This document shows positions 22,986-35,312 of a stretch of DNA of 64,000 bases, one piece after another. Under the pieces are notes generated by a model. It searched no databases. It was not told the DNA's origin and was given only the letters and a program-made list of their open reading frames with translations. The position numbers and the translations under genes were made by a program. The DNA comes from Molossus alvarezi (taxonomy: Eukaryota; Chordata; Mammalia; Chiroptera; Molossidae). The stretch's first letter is position 1. Every line of letters starts with the position of its first letter. The stretch lies in assembly GCA_037176705.1 (NCBI GenBank), contig CM073886.1, forward strand, positions 7,646,001 through 7,710,000, given 5' to 3'.

Positions 22986-25900
22986 GTGGCAATAAATAAG
23001 TACATATCAATAATCACCTTAAACGTTAATGGATTGAATGCTCCCATAAAGAGACACAGAGTAGCTGATTGGATAAGAAAGCATGACCCATCTATATGTT
23101 GTTTACAAGAGACCCACCTCTCAACAAAAGACTCACATAGGTTGAAAGTGAAGGGATGGAAAAAAATTTTCCAAGCAAATGGAAAGGAAAAAAAAGCTCG
23201 GGTAGCAATTCTCATATCTGATAAAATAGATTTCAATATGAAGACCATAACTAGAGACAAAGACGGCCACTACATAATATTGAAAGGATCTATCCAACAG
23301 GAAGATATAACCTTGATAAACATGTATGCACCCAATATAGAAGAACCAAAATATATTAAAAATCTTGTGGAGGACTTCCAAGGAGAAATTGACAACAATA
23401 CAATCATAGCAGGGGACTTCAACACCCCGTTGACAGCACTGGATAGATCCTCTAGGCAAAAAATTAGCAAGGAAACAGAGACTCTAAATGAAGCACAAGA
23501 CCAAATGGATTTAATAGATATCTACAGAGAATTACACCCCAAAACTACAGAATACACATTCTTCTCAAGTGCACATGGGACATTCTCAAAGATAGACCAC
23601 ATGATAGGACACAAACTAAATCTCTACAAGTTCAAGAAGATTGAAATCATATCAAGCATCTTCTCAGATCACAATGGCATGAAACTAGAAATCAATTGCA
23701 ACAAGAACATGCAAAGACATTTCAACACATGGAGGCTAAATGGCATGTTATTAAACAATGAATGGGTCACCGACGAGATCAAGGAAGAAATTAAAAACTT
23801 CCTGGTACCAATGAAAATGAACACACAACAACACAAAATCTATGGGATGCAGCGAAAGCAGTTCTGAGAGGGAAGTTCATAGCACTACAGGCCTACCTCA
23901 AAAAACAAGAAAAATTTCTAATTGACTGACTAACCTCACAACTTAAAGAATTAGAAAGCAAGCAAAAAGAAAACCCCAGAGCAAGTAGAAGGAAGGAAAT
24001 AGTAAAGATCAGAGCAGAAATAAATGACATAGAGAACAAAAAAACAATTCAAAGGATCAATGAAACAAAGAGCTGGTTTTTCGAAAAGATAAACAAGATT
24101 GATGGACCCTTAGCTAGACTCACCAAGAAACAAAGAGAGAGAACCCAAATACACAAAATCAGAAATGAAAGAGGAGAAGTAACAACCAACACCACAGAAA
24201 TACAAAAGATCGTTAACAACTACTATGAACAACTATATGGCAACAAATTCGACAATCTAAGCGAAATGGACAAATTTCTAGAAACACACAGTCTCCCAAA
24301 ACTATTCCCAGAAGAGATAGAAAACTTGAACAGACCATTAACAACTAAGGAAATTGAAGAGGTAATCAAGACTCTCCCAGCAAACAAAAGCCCAGGCCCA
24401 GATGGCTTCACGGGGGAGTGTTACCGAACATTCAAAAAAGAACTAATACCCATTCTCCTCAAACTATTTCAAAAAATTCAAGAAGAAGGAAGACTTCCAA
24501 ACATGTTCTATGAGGCCAGCATAATTCTAATTCCCAAACCAGAAAAAGACACTACGAAGAAAGAAAACTACAGGCCAATATCCCTGATGAACATAGACGC
24601 CAAAATCCTGAACAAAATATTAGCAAATCGGATCCAGAAATACATCAAAAAAATTATTCACCATGACCAAGTGGGATTCATTCCAGGGATGCAAGGCTGG
24701 TACAATATTCGCAAATCAATAAACGTGATACACCACATCAACAAAATGAAGAATAAAAACCACATGATCATATCAATAGATGCTGAAAAAGCATTCGACA
24801 AAATCCAGCATCCATTTCTGATAAAAACGCTCAGCAATGTAGGAATAGAGGGATCATATCTAGACATAATAAAGGCCATATATGAAAGACCTACAGCCAA
24901 CATCATACTCAATGGACAGAAACTAAAAACATTTCCATTAAGAACAGGAACAAGACAGGGATGTCCACTTTCGCCACTCTTATTTAACATTGTACTGGAA
25001 GTCTTAGCCACAGCAATCAGACATGAAGAAAAAATAAAAGGGATCCAAATTGGAAAGGAGGAAGTGAAACTGTCATTATTTGCAGATGACATGATATTGT
25101 ACATAGAAAACCCTAAAGACTCCATCAAAAATCTACTAGACTTAATAAATGAATTTGGCAAAGTAGCAGGATACAAAATTAACGTCAAGAAATCGACGGC
25201 ATTCTTGTACATCAATGATGAACTCACAGAAAGAGAAACTGAAAAAACAATCCCATTTACCATTGCGCCAAAAAAATTACGATACCTAGGAATAAACTTA
25301 ACCAAAGAAGTAAAGGACCTATTTGCAGAAAACTACAGGTCATTGAAAAAAGAAATAGAGGAAGATATAAAAAAGTGGAAGCACATACCCTGTTCATGGA
25401 TTGGAAGAATTAACATAATTAAAATGTCCATACTACCCAAAGCAATCTATAGATTCAATGCAATCCCCATCAAAATACCAATGACATATTTCATACAACT
25501 AGAACAAATACTTCAAAAGTTCATATGGAACCAAAAAAGACCTCGAATAGCCACAGCAATCTTGAAAAAGAAGAACAAAGTAGGTGGGATCACAATACCA
25601 GATATCAGGTTATACTACAAAGCGACTGTAACCAAAACAGCCTGGTACTGGCACAAGAACAGGCATATAGACCAGTGGAACAGAACTGAAAACCCAGAAA
25701 TGGACCCAAGGCAATACGCTCAATTAATATTTGACAAAGGTGGCAAGAGCATACAGTGGAGTAAAGACAGCCTCTTTAATAAATGGTGTTGGGAAAATTG
25801 GACAGCTACATGCAAAAAAATGAAACTAGACCATCAACTTACACCATACACAAAAATAAACTCAAAATGGATAAAAGACTTAAATGTGACCTGTGAATCC

Positions 25901-26808
25901 ATAAAAATTCTAGAAGAAAATGTAGGCAACAAAATTTCGGGCATCATACGGAGCAGAATTTTCACTGATACATCACCTAAGGCAACAGAAATAAAGGAGA
26001 AAATGAACACATGGGACTACATCAAACTAAAAAGCTTCTGCACAGCAAAAGAAACAATCATCAAAATGGAAAGGCAACCCACTGTATGGGAGAACATCAT
26101 TGCCAATGATGTATCAGATAAGGGGTTAATTTCCAATATATATAGAGTGCTCCTACAACTCCACAAAAGGAAGACAAAGAACGAAATTAAAAAATGGGCA
26201 GAGGAGCTGAATAGACACCTCTCCAAACAGGACATACAAATGGCCAAGAGACATATGAAGAAATGCTCAACATCACTAATCATCAGAGAGATGCAAATTA
26301 AAACAACAATGAGGTATCACCTCACACCTGTCAGAATGGCCGCCATCAACAAATCATCCAACAACAAGTGTTGGCGAGGGTGTGAAGAAAAGGGGACTCT
26401 AATACACTGCTGGTGGGAATGCAGACTGGTGCAGCCGCTATGGAAAACAATATTGTGCTACCTCAAAAAATTAAAAATTGAACTTCCATTTGACCCAGTG
26501 ATCCCACTGCTGGGAATATACCCTAAGAAGCCTGAAACACCAATCAGGAAGAATATATGTACCCCCATGTTCATAGCAGCACTATTTACAATAGCTAAGA
26601 TCTGGAAACAGCCCAAGTGTCCACCAGTAGACGAATGGATAAAAAGCTGTGGTACATATACACAATGGAGTACTATGCAGCGGTAAGAAAGAAAGATCTC
26701 TTATCCTTTGAGACGACATGGAGGGTCCTGGAAAGTACTATCCTAAGTGAAAGAAGCCAAGCAGAAAAAGACAAATACCACATGATCTCACTTATATACG
26801 GAATATAA
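22986..26808 (+). pseudogene. L1 ORF2p (element B), broken at three to four places
   Basis: ORF2 should begin with ATG but here reads GTG at 22986. The endonuclease domain is open ([53 protein letters not shown]). A 1-nt deletion near 23806 shifts the frame. A TGA lies at 23927-23929. The frame then stays open through the reverse transcriptase: [50 protein letters not shown] and FADD at 25079-25090. It also covers the Cys-rich end ([18 protein letters not shown]). A second 1-nt deletion in an A-run near 26645 ends it at 26686 instead of 26808. The family protein nicks DNA and reverse-transcribes L1 RNA. This copy cannot make a full one. Confidence 0.92.
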
Positions 26809-26883
26809 TGAACATAACAGTCTGAGGAATACAGTAGACCCAGACACATGGAAGTAGGGCACAGACTGACATCCCTCAGAAGA

Positions 26884-27003
26884 GGGGATGGGGGTGGGGG
26901 TTGGGAAGAGATAAACCACAGAACTTATATGCATGTATGCATGACCAATGGACATGGACAACTAAGCCGGGGATGGGGTGGAGGGGGGGTAGGGTGGGGG
27001 GTG
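26884..27003 (+). promoter_or_regulatory. G-rich tracts of the element B 3'UTR
   Basis: Two runs, 26884-26906 and 26969-27003, each have four or more groups of three or more G separated by one to three bases, so each could form a G-quadruplex. The equivalent in D is 49903-49936. A G-rich 3'UTR tract is a known feature of mammalian L1 3'UTRs. Its role here is not known. Confidence 0.6.
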
Positions 27004-27078
27004 CCAACGGGGTAAAAAGGTAAAATATCTGTAACAAAAAAATAAATAAAAAGTCATAAAAAAAAAAATTAACAAGGA

Positions 27079-28803
27079 AACACAGACTTTAAATGAAGAA
27101 CTAGATCAAATGGATTTAATAGATATCTCCAGAGAATTACACCTAAAACTGCAGAGTTCACATTCTTCTCAAGTGCACATGGAACATTCTCAAAGATAGA
27201 CTACATGTTAGGGCACAAACTAAGTCTCTACGAGTTCAAGAAGACTGAAATCATATCAAACATCTTCTCAGACCACAATGGCATGCAATTAGAAATCAAT
27301 TGCAAAAAGAACATGCAAAGACATTTAAAAACATGGCGGGTAAATAGCATGTTATTGAACAATGAATGGATTACCATGGAAATCAAGGAAGAAATTAAAA
27401 AATTTCTGAAAACCAATGAAAATGAATACACAACAACACAAAATCTATGGGATGCAGTGAAAGCAATTCTGAGAGGGAAGTTCATAGCACTACAGGCCTA
27501 CCTCAATAAACAAGAAAAAATTCTAAGAGACTATCTAACCTCACAACTTAAAGAACTAGAAAGCAAACAAGAAGAAAACCCCAGAGCAAGTAGAAGGAAG
27601 GAAATAGTAAAGATCAAAGCAGAAATAAATGACATGGAGATCAAAACACAATTAAAAGGATCAATGAAACACAGAGCTGGTTCTTTGAAAAGATAAACAA
27701 GATTGATGGACCCTTAGCTAGACTCACCAAGAAACAAAGAGAGAGAACCCAAATACACAAAATCAGAAATGAAAGAGGAGAAATAATAACTGACACCACA
27801 GAAATACAAAGGATTGTGAACAAATATTATGAACAATTATACGGTAACAAATTTGAGAATCTAAGCAAAATGGACAAATTTCTAGAAACACATAGTCTCC
27901 CAAAACTGAACCAGGAAGAGATAGAAAACTTGAACAGACCAATAACAACAGAAGAAATTGAAGATGTAATCAAGACTCTTCCAGCAAACAAAAGCCCAGG
28001 CCGACGGCTTCACAGGGGAATTTTACCGAACATTCAAAGAAGAACTAATACCCATTCTCCTCAAACTATTTCAAAAAATTCAAGAAGAAGGAAGACTTCC
28101 AAACTTGTTTTATGAGGCCAGTATAATTCTAATTCCAAAACCAGAAAAAAGATACTACAAAGAAAGAAAACAACAGGCCAATATCCCTGATGAACATAAA
28201 TGCCAAAATCCTGAACAAAATACTAGCAAATCGGATCCAGAAATACATCAATAAAATTATTCACCATGACCAATTGGGATTCATCCCAGGGATGCAAGGC
28301 TGGTACAATATTCACAAATTAATAAATGTGATACACCATATAAACAAAATGAAAGATAAAAATCATATGATCATATCAATAGATGCTAAAAAAGCATTCG
28401 ACAAAATCCAGCACCCATTTCTGAAATAAACGCTGAGCAAACTGGGAATAGAGGAATCATATGGCAACATCATAAAGGCCATATATGAAAGACCTACAGC
28501 CAACATCATACTCAATGGGCAAAAACTAAAATCATTTTCCTTAAGAACAGGAACAGACAAGGATGCCCACTTTTGCCACTCTTATTTAATATAGTACTGG
28601 AAGTCTTAGCCACAGCAATCACACAGGAAGAAAAAAATAAAAGAGATTCAAATTGGAAAGGAGGAAGTAAAACTGTCATTTTTTGCAAATGATATGATAC
28701 TATATCTAGAAAACCCCAAAGACTCCATAAAAAATGTACTAGACTTAACAAATGAATTTGGCAAAGTAGCAGGATACAAAATTAACGTCAAGAAATCGAT
28801 GGC
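27079..28803 (+). pseudogene. Element A ORF2 second part (endonuclease end and RT)
   Basis: This resumes directly after the right duplication of B with the codons that followed the cut at 21230. It carries the end of the endonuclease domain ([20 protein letters not shown]) and the start of the reverse transcriptase, with several frameshifts. The FADD box reads as FANDMILY (from about 28682), so the catalytic Asp pair is lost. A Ves SINE splits it at 28804. Confidence 0.85.
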
Positions 28804-29055
28804 TGCCCTGGCCGGTTTGGCTCAGCGGTTAGAGCGTCAACCTGCGGTACTGAGAGACCCAGGTTCAGTTCCCGCTAAGGGCATGTACCTCGGTTGCAGT
28901 TTGTCCCCGGCCCTGGTCGGTTGTGCGGGTGGCAGCCACTCGATGTGTTCCTTTCACATCAATGTTTCTCTCTCTCTCTCTGTTCCTCTCTCTCCCTCCC
29001 ACTCTACCTGAACAAAAAATGGAAAAATATCCTCGGGAGAGGATTAAAAAAAAAA
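28804..29055 (+). mobile_element. Ves SINE, long subtype, inside element A
   Basis: Complete copy with head GCCCTGGCCGGTTTGGCTCA, (TC)n block and tail CCTCGGGAGAGGATTAAAAA. The perfect duplication AAGAAATCGATGGC lies at 28790-28803 and 29056-29069. It inserted into the ORF2 of A, so it is younger than A. Confidence 0.96.
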
Positions 29056-29069
29056 AAGAAATCGATGGC

Positions 29070-30918
29070 ATTCTTATACACCAATGATGAACTCACAGAA
29101 AGAGAAACTATAAAAACATCCCATTTACCATCATGGCAAAAAAATTAAGATACGTAGGAATAAACTTAACCAAATAAATAAGGTCCTATTCGCAGAAAAC
29201 TACAGGTAATTGAAAAAAGAAATAGAGGAATATATTAAAAAGTGGGAGCACATACCTTGTTCATGGATGGAACAATTAACATTATTAAAATTTCCATACT
29301 ACCCAAAGCAATCTATAGATTCAATGCAATCACCATCAAAATACCAATCACATACTTTACAGAACTAGAACAAATACTTCAAAAGTTCATATGGAACCAA
29401 AAAAGACCTCGAATAACCGCAGCAATCTTGAAAAAGAAGAACACAGTTGGAGGAATCACATTACCAAATTTCAGGTTATACTACAAAGCCACTGTAATCA
29501 AAACAGCCTGGTACTGGCACAAGAACAGACATATAGACCAGTGGAACAGAACAGAGAACCCAGAAATGGACCCAAGGCCATATGCTCAATTAATATTTGA
29601 CAAAGATGGCAAGAGCATACACTGAAGTAAAGACAGCCTCTTTAATAAATGGTGCTGGGAAAATTGGACAGCTACATGCAAAAAAACGGAACTAGACCAT
29701 CAACTTACCCCATACAGAAGAATAAACTGAAAATGGATAAAAGCCTTAAATGTGGCTCATGAATCCATAAAAATCCTAGAAGAAAATGTAGGCAACTGAA
29801 TTTTAGACATCATATGCAACAGAATTTTCACTGATAGGTCGCCTAAGGCTACAGAAACAAAGGAGAAAATGAACACATGGGACTACATCAAACTCAAAAG
29901 CTTCTGCACAGCAAAAGAAACAATCATCAAAATGGAAAGGCAACCCACTGTATGGGAGAGCATAATTGCCCATGACACATCAGATTAGAGGTTCATTTCC
30001 AATGTATACAGAGTACTCATAACAACTCAACAAAAGGAAGACAAAGAACCCAATTAAAAAATGGGCAGAGGACCTAAATAGACACTTCTCCAAACAGGAC
30101 ATACAGATGACTAAGAGACATATGAAGAAATGCTCAACATCACTAATCATCAGAGAGATGCAAATTAAAACAACAATGAGGTATCACCTCATACCAGTCA
30201 GAATGGCCGCCATCAACAAATCATCAAACAACAAGTGTTGGCGAGGGTGTGGAGAAAAGGGGACTCTAGTACACTACTGGTGGGAATGCAGACTGGTGCA
30301 GCCACTATGAAAAACAGTATGTTGTTACCTCAAAAAGTTAAAAATTGAACTGCCATTTGACCCAGTGATTCCACTTCTAGGAATATACCCTAAGAAGCCT
30401 GAAACACCAATCAGAAAGAATATATTTACCCCCATTTTGTAGCAGCACTATTTACAATAGCTAAGATCTGGAAAGAGCCAAATTGTCCATCAGTAGACGA
30501 ATGGATAAAAGAACAGTGGTACATATACACAATGGAGTACTATGCAGCGTTAAGAAAGAAAGATCTCTTATCCTTTGAGGTGACATGGAGAGAACTGGAA
30601 AGAATTATCCTAAGCAAAACAAGCCAAGCAGAAAAAGACAAATACCACTTAATCTCACTTATTTTTGCAATATAATAAACATAATAGTCTGAGGAATGGG
30701 GTAGTCCCAGGGACGTGGAAGTGGGGTACAGACTGACAATCCCCAGAAGAGAGGGTGGTGGGGGGAGATAAACCACAGAACTTATATGCATGTATGCGTG
30801 AACAATGGACATGGACAACAAAGCTGGGGACAGGGCAGGGAGGGAGGGGGCAGGGAGAATCAGTGGGGGAAGGAGAAACATCTGTTACAAAAATAAATAA
30901 TTTAATTAAAAATAAATA
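29070..30918 (+). pseudogene. Element A ORF2 end and 3'UTR
   Basis: ORF2 resumes with [21 protein letters not shown] codons and is broken by stops and shifts. The Cys-rich end is recognisable ([19 protein letters not shown] at 30107-30310). The frame stops near 30675. The 3'UTR holds a G-rich tract (about 30740-30860) and ends in AATAAATAATTTAATTAAAA, just before the duplication AATAAACCAGCCAG (30919-30932) and the return to H. Confidence 0.87.
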
Positions 30919-30932
30919 AATAAACCAGCCAG

Positions 30933-31228
30933 AGAAAGACAAGTACTACATGATCTCACATTTTTGTGGAACATAATGAACAAAATAAGCTGTTAACCAA
31001 AAGAAATCCAGAATCATAGAATAGGGAACAGACTGACAAACCTCAGAGGAAGGAGGGTGGGAGGGAAGGAAAGAGATAAACCAGAGAACTTATATGCATG
31101 TGTGCATAACCCCCTTACATGGACACCACGCTGAGGAAGGCAGGAAGGGAGTGGGAGTGGGAAGGAAGAGGTTACCGGGGGTAAAAAGGTGACATCTGTA
31201 ATACTTTCAACAATAAAAAAAAAATCCT
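30933..31228 (+). mobile_element. Element H, second part: L1 3'UTR and tail
   Basis: It continues H after the insertion of A: GAAAGACAAGTACTACATGA, then a 3'UTR with GGAAGGAGGGTGGGAGGGAA, then the end AACAATAAAAAAAAAATCC. The sequence TAAAATGACTTCA then repeats the left flank of H, and element O resumes. Confidence 0.85.
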
Positions 31229-33153
31229 AAAATGACTTCACACACACAAAATTAGCTCTATGAGAATTATCTGACTCCATCAGAAAAAAATAAAATAAAA
31301 TAATAGTATACCAGAAGAAGAAAGGGAGAAAAGAGAGTCTATTCAAACAGCATTCAAGGAAATACTTCCCAAAATTATGGAAAGGATCCTCAGGTGCGAA
31401 TTAACAACAAAAAATTAATGACAAAGAAACAATTCTCAAAGCAGCCAGGGACAAGAAGGAAGTGGTCTGCAAAGGAAATCCCATCAGAATAGCATCTACA
31501 TTCTTTGCAGGAACTCTAAAAGTCAGAAGAGAGTGGAACCAAATATTCAAACAACTGAGAGAAGTTACCAGCCAAGAATATCATATCCAGCAAAGATATT
31601 CTTCAAATATGAAGGAGAAATAAAGACTTTCTTAGACATACAGAAACTGAGGGATTTTATTACCGAACCTTCATTGCAATAAATACTCAAGGAAGTTAGT
31701 TATTCTATTCAAAATGAAGAGCATAAATGGCCACAACATATGAGTTAGATCACTGAAACACAGCATAAACAGGGATAATTTATGAAACAAAGCCTAAAAT
31801 TGTGAAGGGTAAAGGTCAGAATTGGCAAAGGAAGGTGGAGATCAATTGTATTAAAAAGAAAAAGAAAACTACTATATATATGGAACATTATTTTTCATAA
31901 ACCTAATGGTAATCACACACAAAACCCACAAAATTAAGACTCATAGCTTTAAAAAAAAAGAGGAAACAGAGGAAAGAAGTATGAAACACCAATGAACAAA
32001 CAATCAAACAAACAAACAAACAAACAAACAAACACCAGAAAGAAACACAGAGAAAAAGAATCAGTAGAGGCACATAGCTACCAGAAAACAAAAGATGAAA
32101 TGGCTCTAGGAAGTCCTCATACATCGATAATAACCTGAAATGTAAATAGACTGAATTCACCAAATAAAGGTGCCCAGAGTAGCACAGTGGATCAAAAAAC
32201 AAAACCCAACCCTATTCTACCTTCAAGAGACAATCTAATCTGCAAAGACAAAGGCAGATTCAAAGTGAAAGGATGGAAAATGATCTCCAAGCAAATAACA
32301 TCTACAGAAAGCAGGTGTAGCCATAGTTATATCGGAAAAGAAAAGAAGACTTCAAGATAAAAAAAGATAGACAAAAATGGACATTTTATAATAATAAAGG
32401 GGACATTACATCAAGAAAAGATAACATTTCTTAATGTATTTACACCCAATCAGGGAGCACTGAAATATATCAAGCAACTGCTCACAGAACTAAGGGGAGA
32501 AACGAATCAAAACACAATCATAGTTGGGGACCTTACTACTCCCTTGACAGCACTAGATAGATCATCCAGACAGAAAATCAATAAAGAAATATCAGCCTTA
32601 AATGACACACTAGACCAAATGGACCTAATTGACATTTACAGAGCCCTTCATCCCAGAACATCTGATTACACATTCTTCTCCAGTGCACATGGAACATTCT
32701 CAAGGAGAGACCATATGTTGGGTCTCAACAAATTCAAGAAGGCTGAAATGATACCAAGCACATTCTCTGACTATGATGCCTTGAAATTAGAAATCAACTG
32801 CAAAAAGGAAGTAAAAATACATGGAGATTAACCAACATACTACTAAAACATGACTGGGTCAAAGAAGAAATAAAAAGTAAGATCAAAAGATATATAGAAA
32901 AAAATTGAAAATTGCAATATGATATATCAAAACTTCTAGAATGCAGTAATAAGAGAAAAGTTTATATCATTACAGACCTATTTCAAGAAGAGAAATCACA
33001 AGGAAACAACCTAACATTTCATCTTAAAGTACTAGAAAAAGAACAAAAGCAATTAAAGTCAGCAGAAGATAGGAAATAAAAATCAGATAGGAAATAATAA
33101 TCAAAGCAGAATTGAATGAAATAGAGAACATAAAGACTATACAAAAATTACAC

Positions 33154-33283
33154 CCTGGCCAGTTTGGCTCAGGGGTTGGAGCATCGGCCTGTGGACCAGA
33201 GAGTCCTGGGTTCGGTTCCCGCTAGGGGCATGTACCAAAACAAAACAAAACAAAACAAAACAAAACAACAACAACAAAGAGCT
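33154..33283 (+). mobile_element. Ves head-only SINE with A-rich tail
   Basis: The copy holds only the tRNA-like head (CCCTGGCCAGTTTGGCTCAG ... CCCGCTAGGGGCATGTACC, to 33236). An (AAAAC)n tail follows without the tRNA-unrelated body or (TC)n block. The same stop point (GTACC) occurs in the copy at 51650-51750. No clear target-site duplication was found, in part because the site is A-rich. Confidence 0.75.
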
Positions 33284-33380
33284 TGTTCTTTGAAAAGATT
33301 GATAAAATTCACCAACCTCTGGCTAGACTCACTAAGGAATAAAAAGACTCATATAAACAAAATTAGAAGTGAAAGAGAAG

Positions 33381-33427
33381 CCCTGGTCGGTTTGGTTCAG
33401 TGGTTAGAGCGTCAGCCTGCGGTCCAG
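33381..33427 (+). mobile_element. 47-bp tailless Ves head insertion
   Basis: Only the first 47 bases of a Ves head are present (CCCTGGTCGGTTTGGTTCAG to GCGGTCCAG). They are flanked by the perfect 16-bp duplication AGAAGTGAAAGAGAAG at 33365-33380 and 33428-33443. There is no A tail. The 3' break lies near the anticodon-arm equivalent of the tRNA-like fold. Three bases (AGA) of the Ves sequence are shared with the target at the joint. Confidence 0.85.
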
Positions 33428-35254
33428 AGAAGTGAAAGAGAAGTCACCACAGACATCACAGACACATAAAGAATTACACAAGAGTGCTATGAAAGATTAT
33501 AAGCCACCAAATTCAATAACCTAGAAGAAATGGATAATTTCCTAGAAATATAACCTTCCTAGACTAAATCATGAAGAATTAGAAAATCTAAATAGACCAA
33601 TCAGCAGTGAGGAAATTGAAACAGCCATCAAAAACCTTCCCAAAAATAAAAATCCAGGACCAGATGGCTTCACCAGTAAATTCTACCAAATGTTCAAAGT
33701 AGATTTAAAACCTGTCCTTTTCAAACTCTTCCAAAAAATTGAAAAAGAGGTGATACTTCCCAACACATTTTATGAGGCCAACATAACCCTGATTCCAAAA
33801 CCTGGCAAGGATAACACAAAAAAAGAAAACTACAACCAATATCTCTGAGGAATACAGATGCAGACATCCTGACCAAAATACTAACAAATTGAATACAACA
33901 ATACATTAAATAATAATAATAATATATCATGATCAAGTGGGATTCATTTTAGGGGCACAAGGATGGTTCAACATATGCAAATCAATGTAATACACCACAT
34001 CAACAAAAGAAAGAATAAAAATATCTTATCAATAGATATAGAAAAAGCATTTGATAAGATGCAGCATCCATTTATGATTAAAATACTAAATAAAATAGGA
34101 ATAGAAAGAAAATACCTCAACATAATAAAGACCATATGTGATAAACCCTCAGCAAATATTATACTCAATGGCAAAAAACTGAGAGCTTTACCTCTAAAAT
34201 CAGAAACAAGACAAGGATGTCCACTCTTATCACTCTTATTCAACATAGTTCTGGAAGTCCTATCCAGAGCAATAAGACAGGAAAAAAAAATAAATAAATA
34301 AAGGGCAGTGGCAAGGAAGAAGTAAAAGTGTCACTTTTTGCAGATGACATAATCTACATAGAAAACCCTAAAGAATACACACACACAAAAAAACTATTAA
34401 AACAATAAACAAATACAGAAAGTTGCAGGATACAAAATCAATGTACAAAAATCTATTGCTTTCCTGTATACAAACAATGAAATTTCAGAAAAGAAAGTGA
34501 AAAAATTTTTTTTCAATTGCAATCAAAAGAATAAAACACCTAAAAATAAACTTAAAGAATGTGAAAGATGTATATATTAAAAATTACAAAACATTATTAA
34601 AAGAGAGTGAAAAAGACATATGAAAAGAATGGAAAAGTATCCTGTGTTCTATGACTTAGAAAATCAGCATAGTTAAAATGTTCATGTTACCCAAAGCAAT
34701 ATACAAATTTAATGCAGACCTCATCAAAATCCAATGTTATTGTTTAAAGAAATAGAACAAAAAATCATCAGATTTGTGTGGAACCACAAAAAATGCTGAA
34801 TAGCCAAAGTAATCCTGAGAAAAAAGAACAAAGTCGGAGGTATCACACTATCTGACTTCAAATTATACTAAAGAGCTACAACAGTATCAACAGCATGGTA
34901 TTGACAAAAACCAACACACAGATCAATGGGACATTATTGAGAGCCCAGATATATATGGGCAGATAATTTCTGACAAAGGAGCCAGAAACACACAGTGGAA
35001 TAAAGAAAGTCTCTTCAATTAAGGGTGCTGGGAAAATTAGAAAGCCACATGCAAAAGAATGAAACTGTATTACAGTTTGTCCTCATGTACAAAAATTAAC
35101 TGAAAATGGATCAATGACCTAAACATAAGCTCTGAAACAATTAATCACATAGAAAAAAAGCATAGGTACTAAACTTATGGACCTTGGTTGTAAAGGACAT
35201 TTTATATACTTGACTCCAAAGGCAAGGGACGTAAAGGTAAAAATAAACCAACTA

Positions 35255-35312
35255 AGGAGGTATACCTTTGGTGTCGTCTTTAGGGTTTTCTATGTACATT
35301 ATATACCGGTAT
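35255..35312. other. Scar in element O: inverted L1 patch between palindromes
   Basis: Where other L1s here read a TGGGACTACATCA-like stretch, O has about 58 bases of other sequence. Bases 35276-35297 are the exact reverse complement of 22 nt of L1 ORF2 (25099-25120 in B). They are flanked by the perfect palindromes AGGTATACCT (35258-35267) and ATACCGGTAT (35303-35312). It looks like a templated repair insertion. Confidence 0.7.

Larger units (their letters stand above)
21231..27062 (+). mobile_element. Element B: young full-length L1 (5,832 bp)
   Basis: B sits inside ORF2 of element A. The 16-bp duplication AAAAAATTAACAAGGA at 21215-21230 and 27063-27078 fixes both ends. Order: 5'UTR (21231-22058), ORF1 (22059-22940), a 45-nt spacer, ORF2 (22986-26808, broken), a 3'UTR with two G-rich tracts, and an A-rich tail ATAAATAAAAAGTCATAAAA. 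It is nearly identical to element D but has a different duplication, so it is a separate insertion from the same source lineage. ORF2 defects make it non-autonomous. Confidence 0.97.

Noticed and set aside
24658..25305. 215-codon minus-strand frame, repeated at 47596-48243
   Set aside because: It is the exact antisense shadow of the conserved RT domain, so its similarity between copies follows from the sense strand.
31980..32033. (AAAC)n tract in element O, considered as a SINE tail
   Set aside because: No SINE body precedes it. It seems to be local expansion in the ORF1-ORF2 spacer of O.
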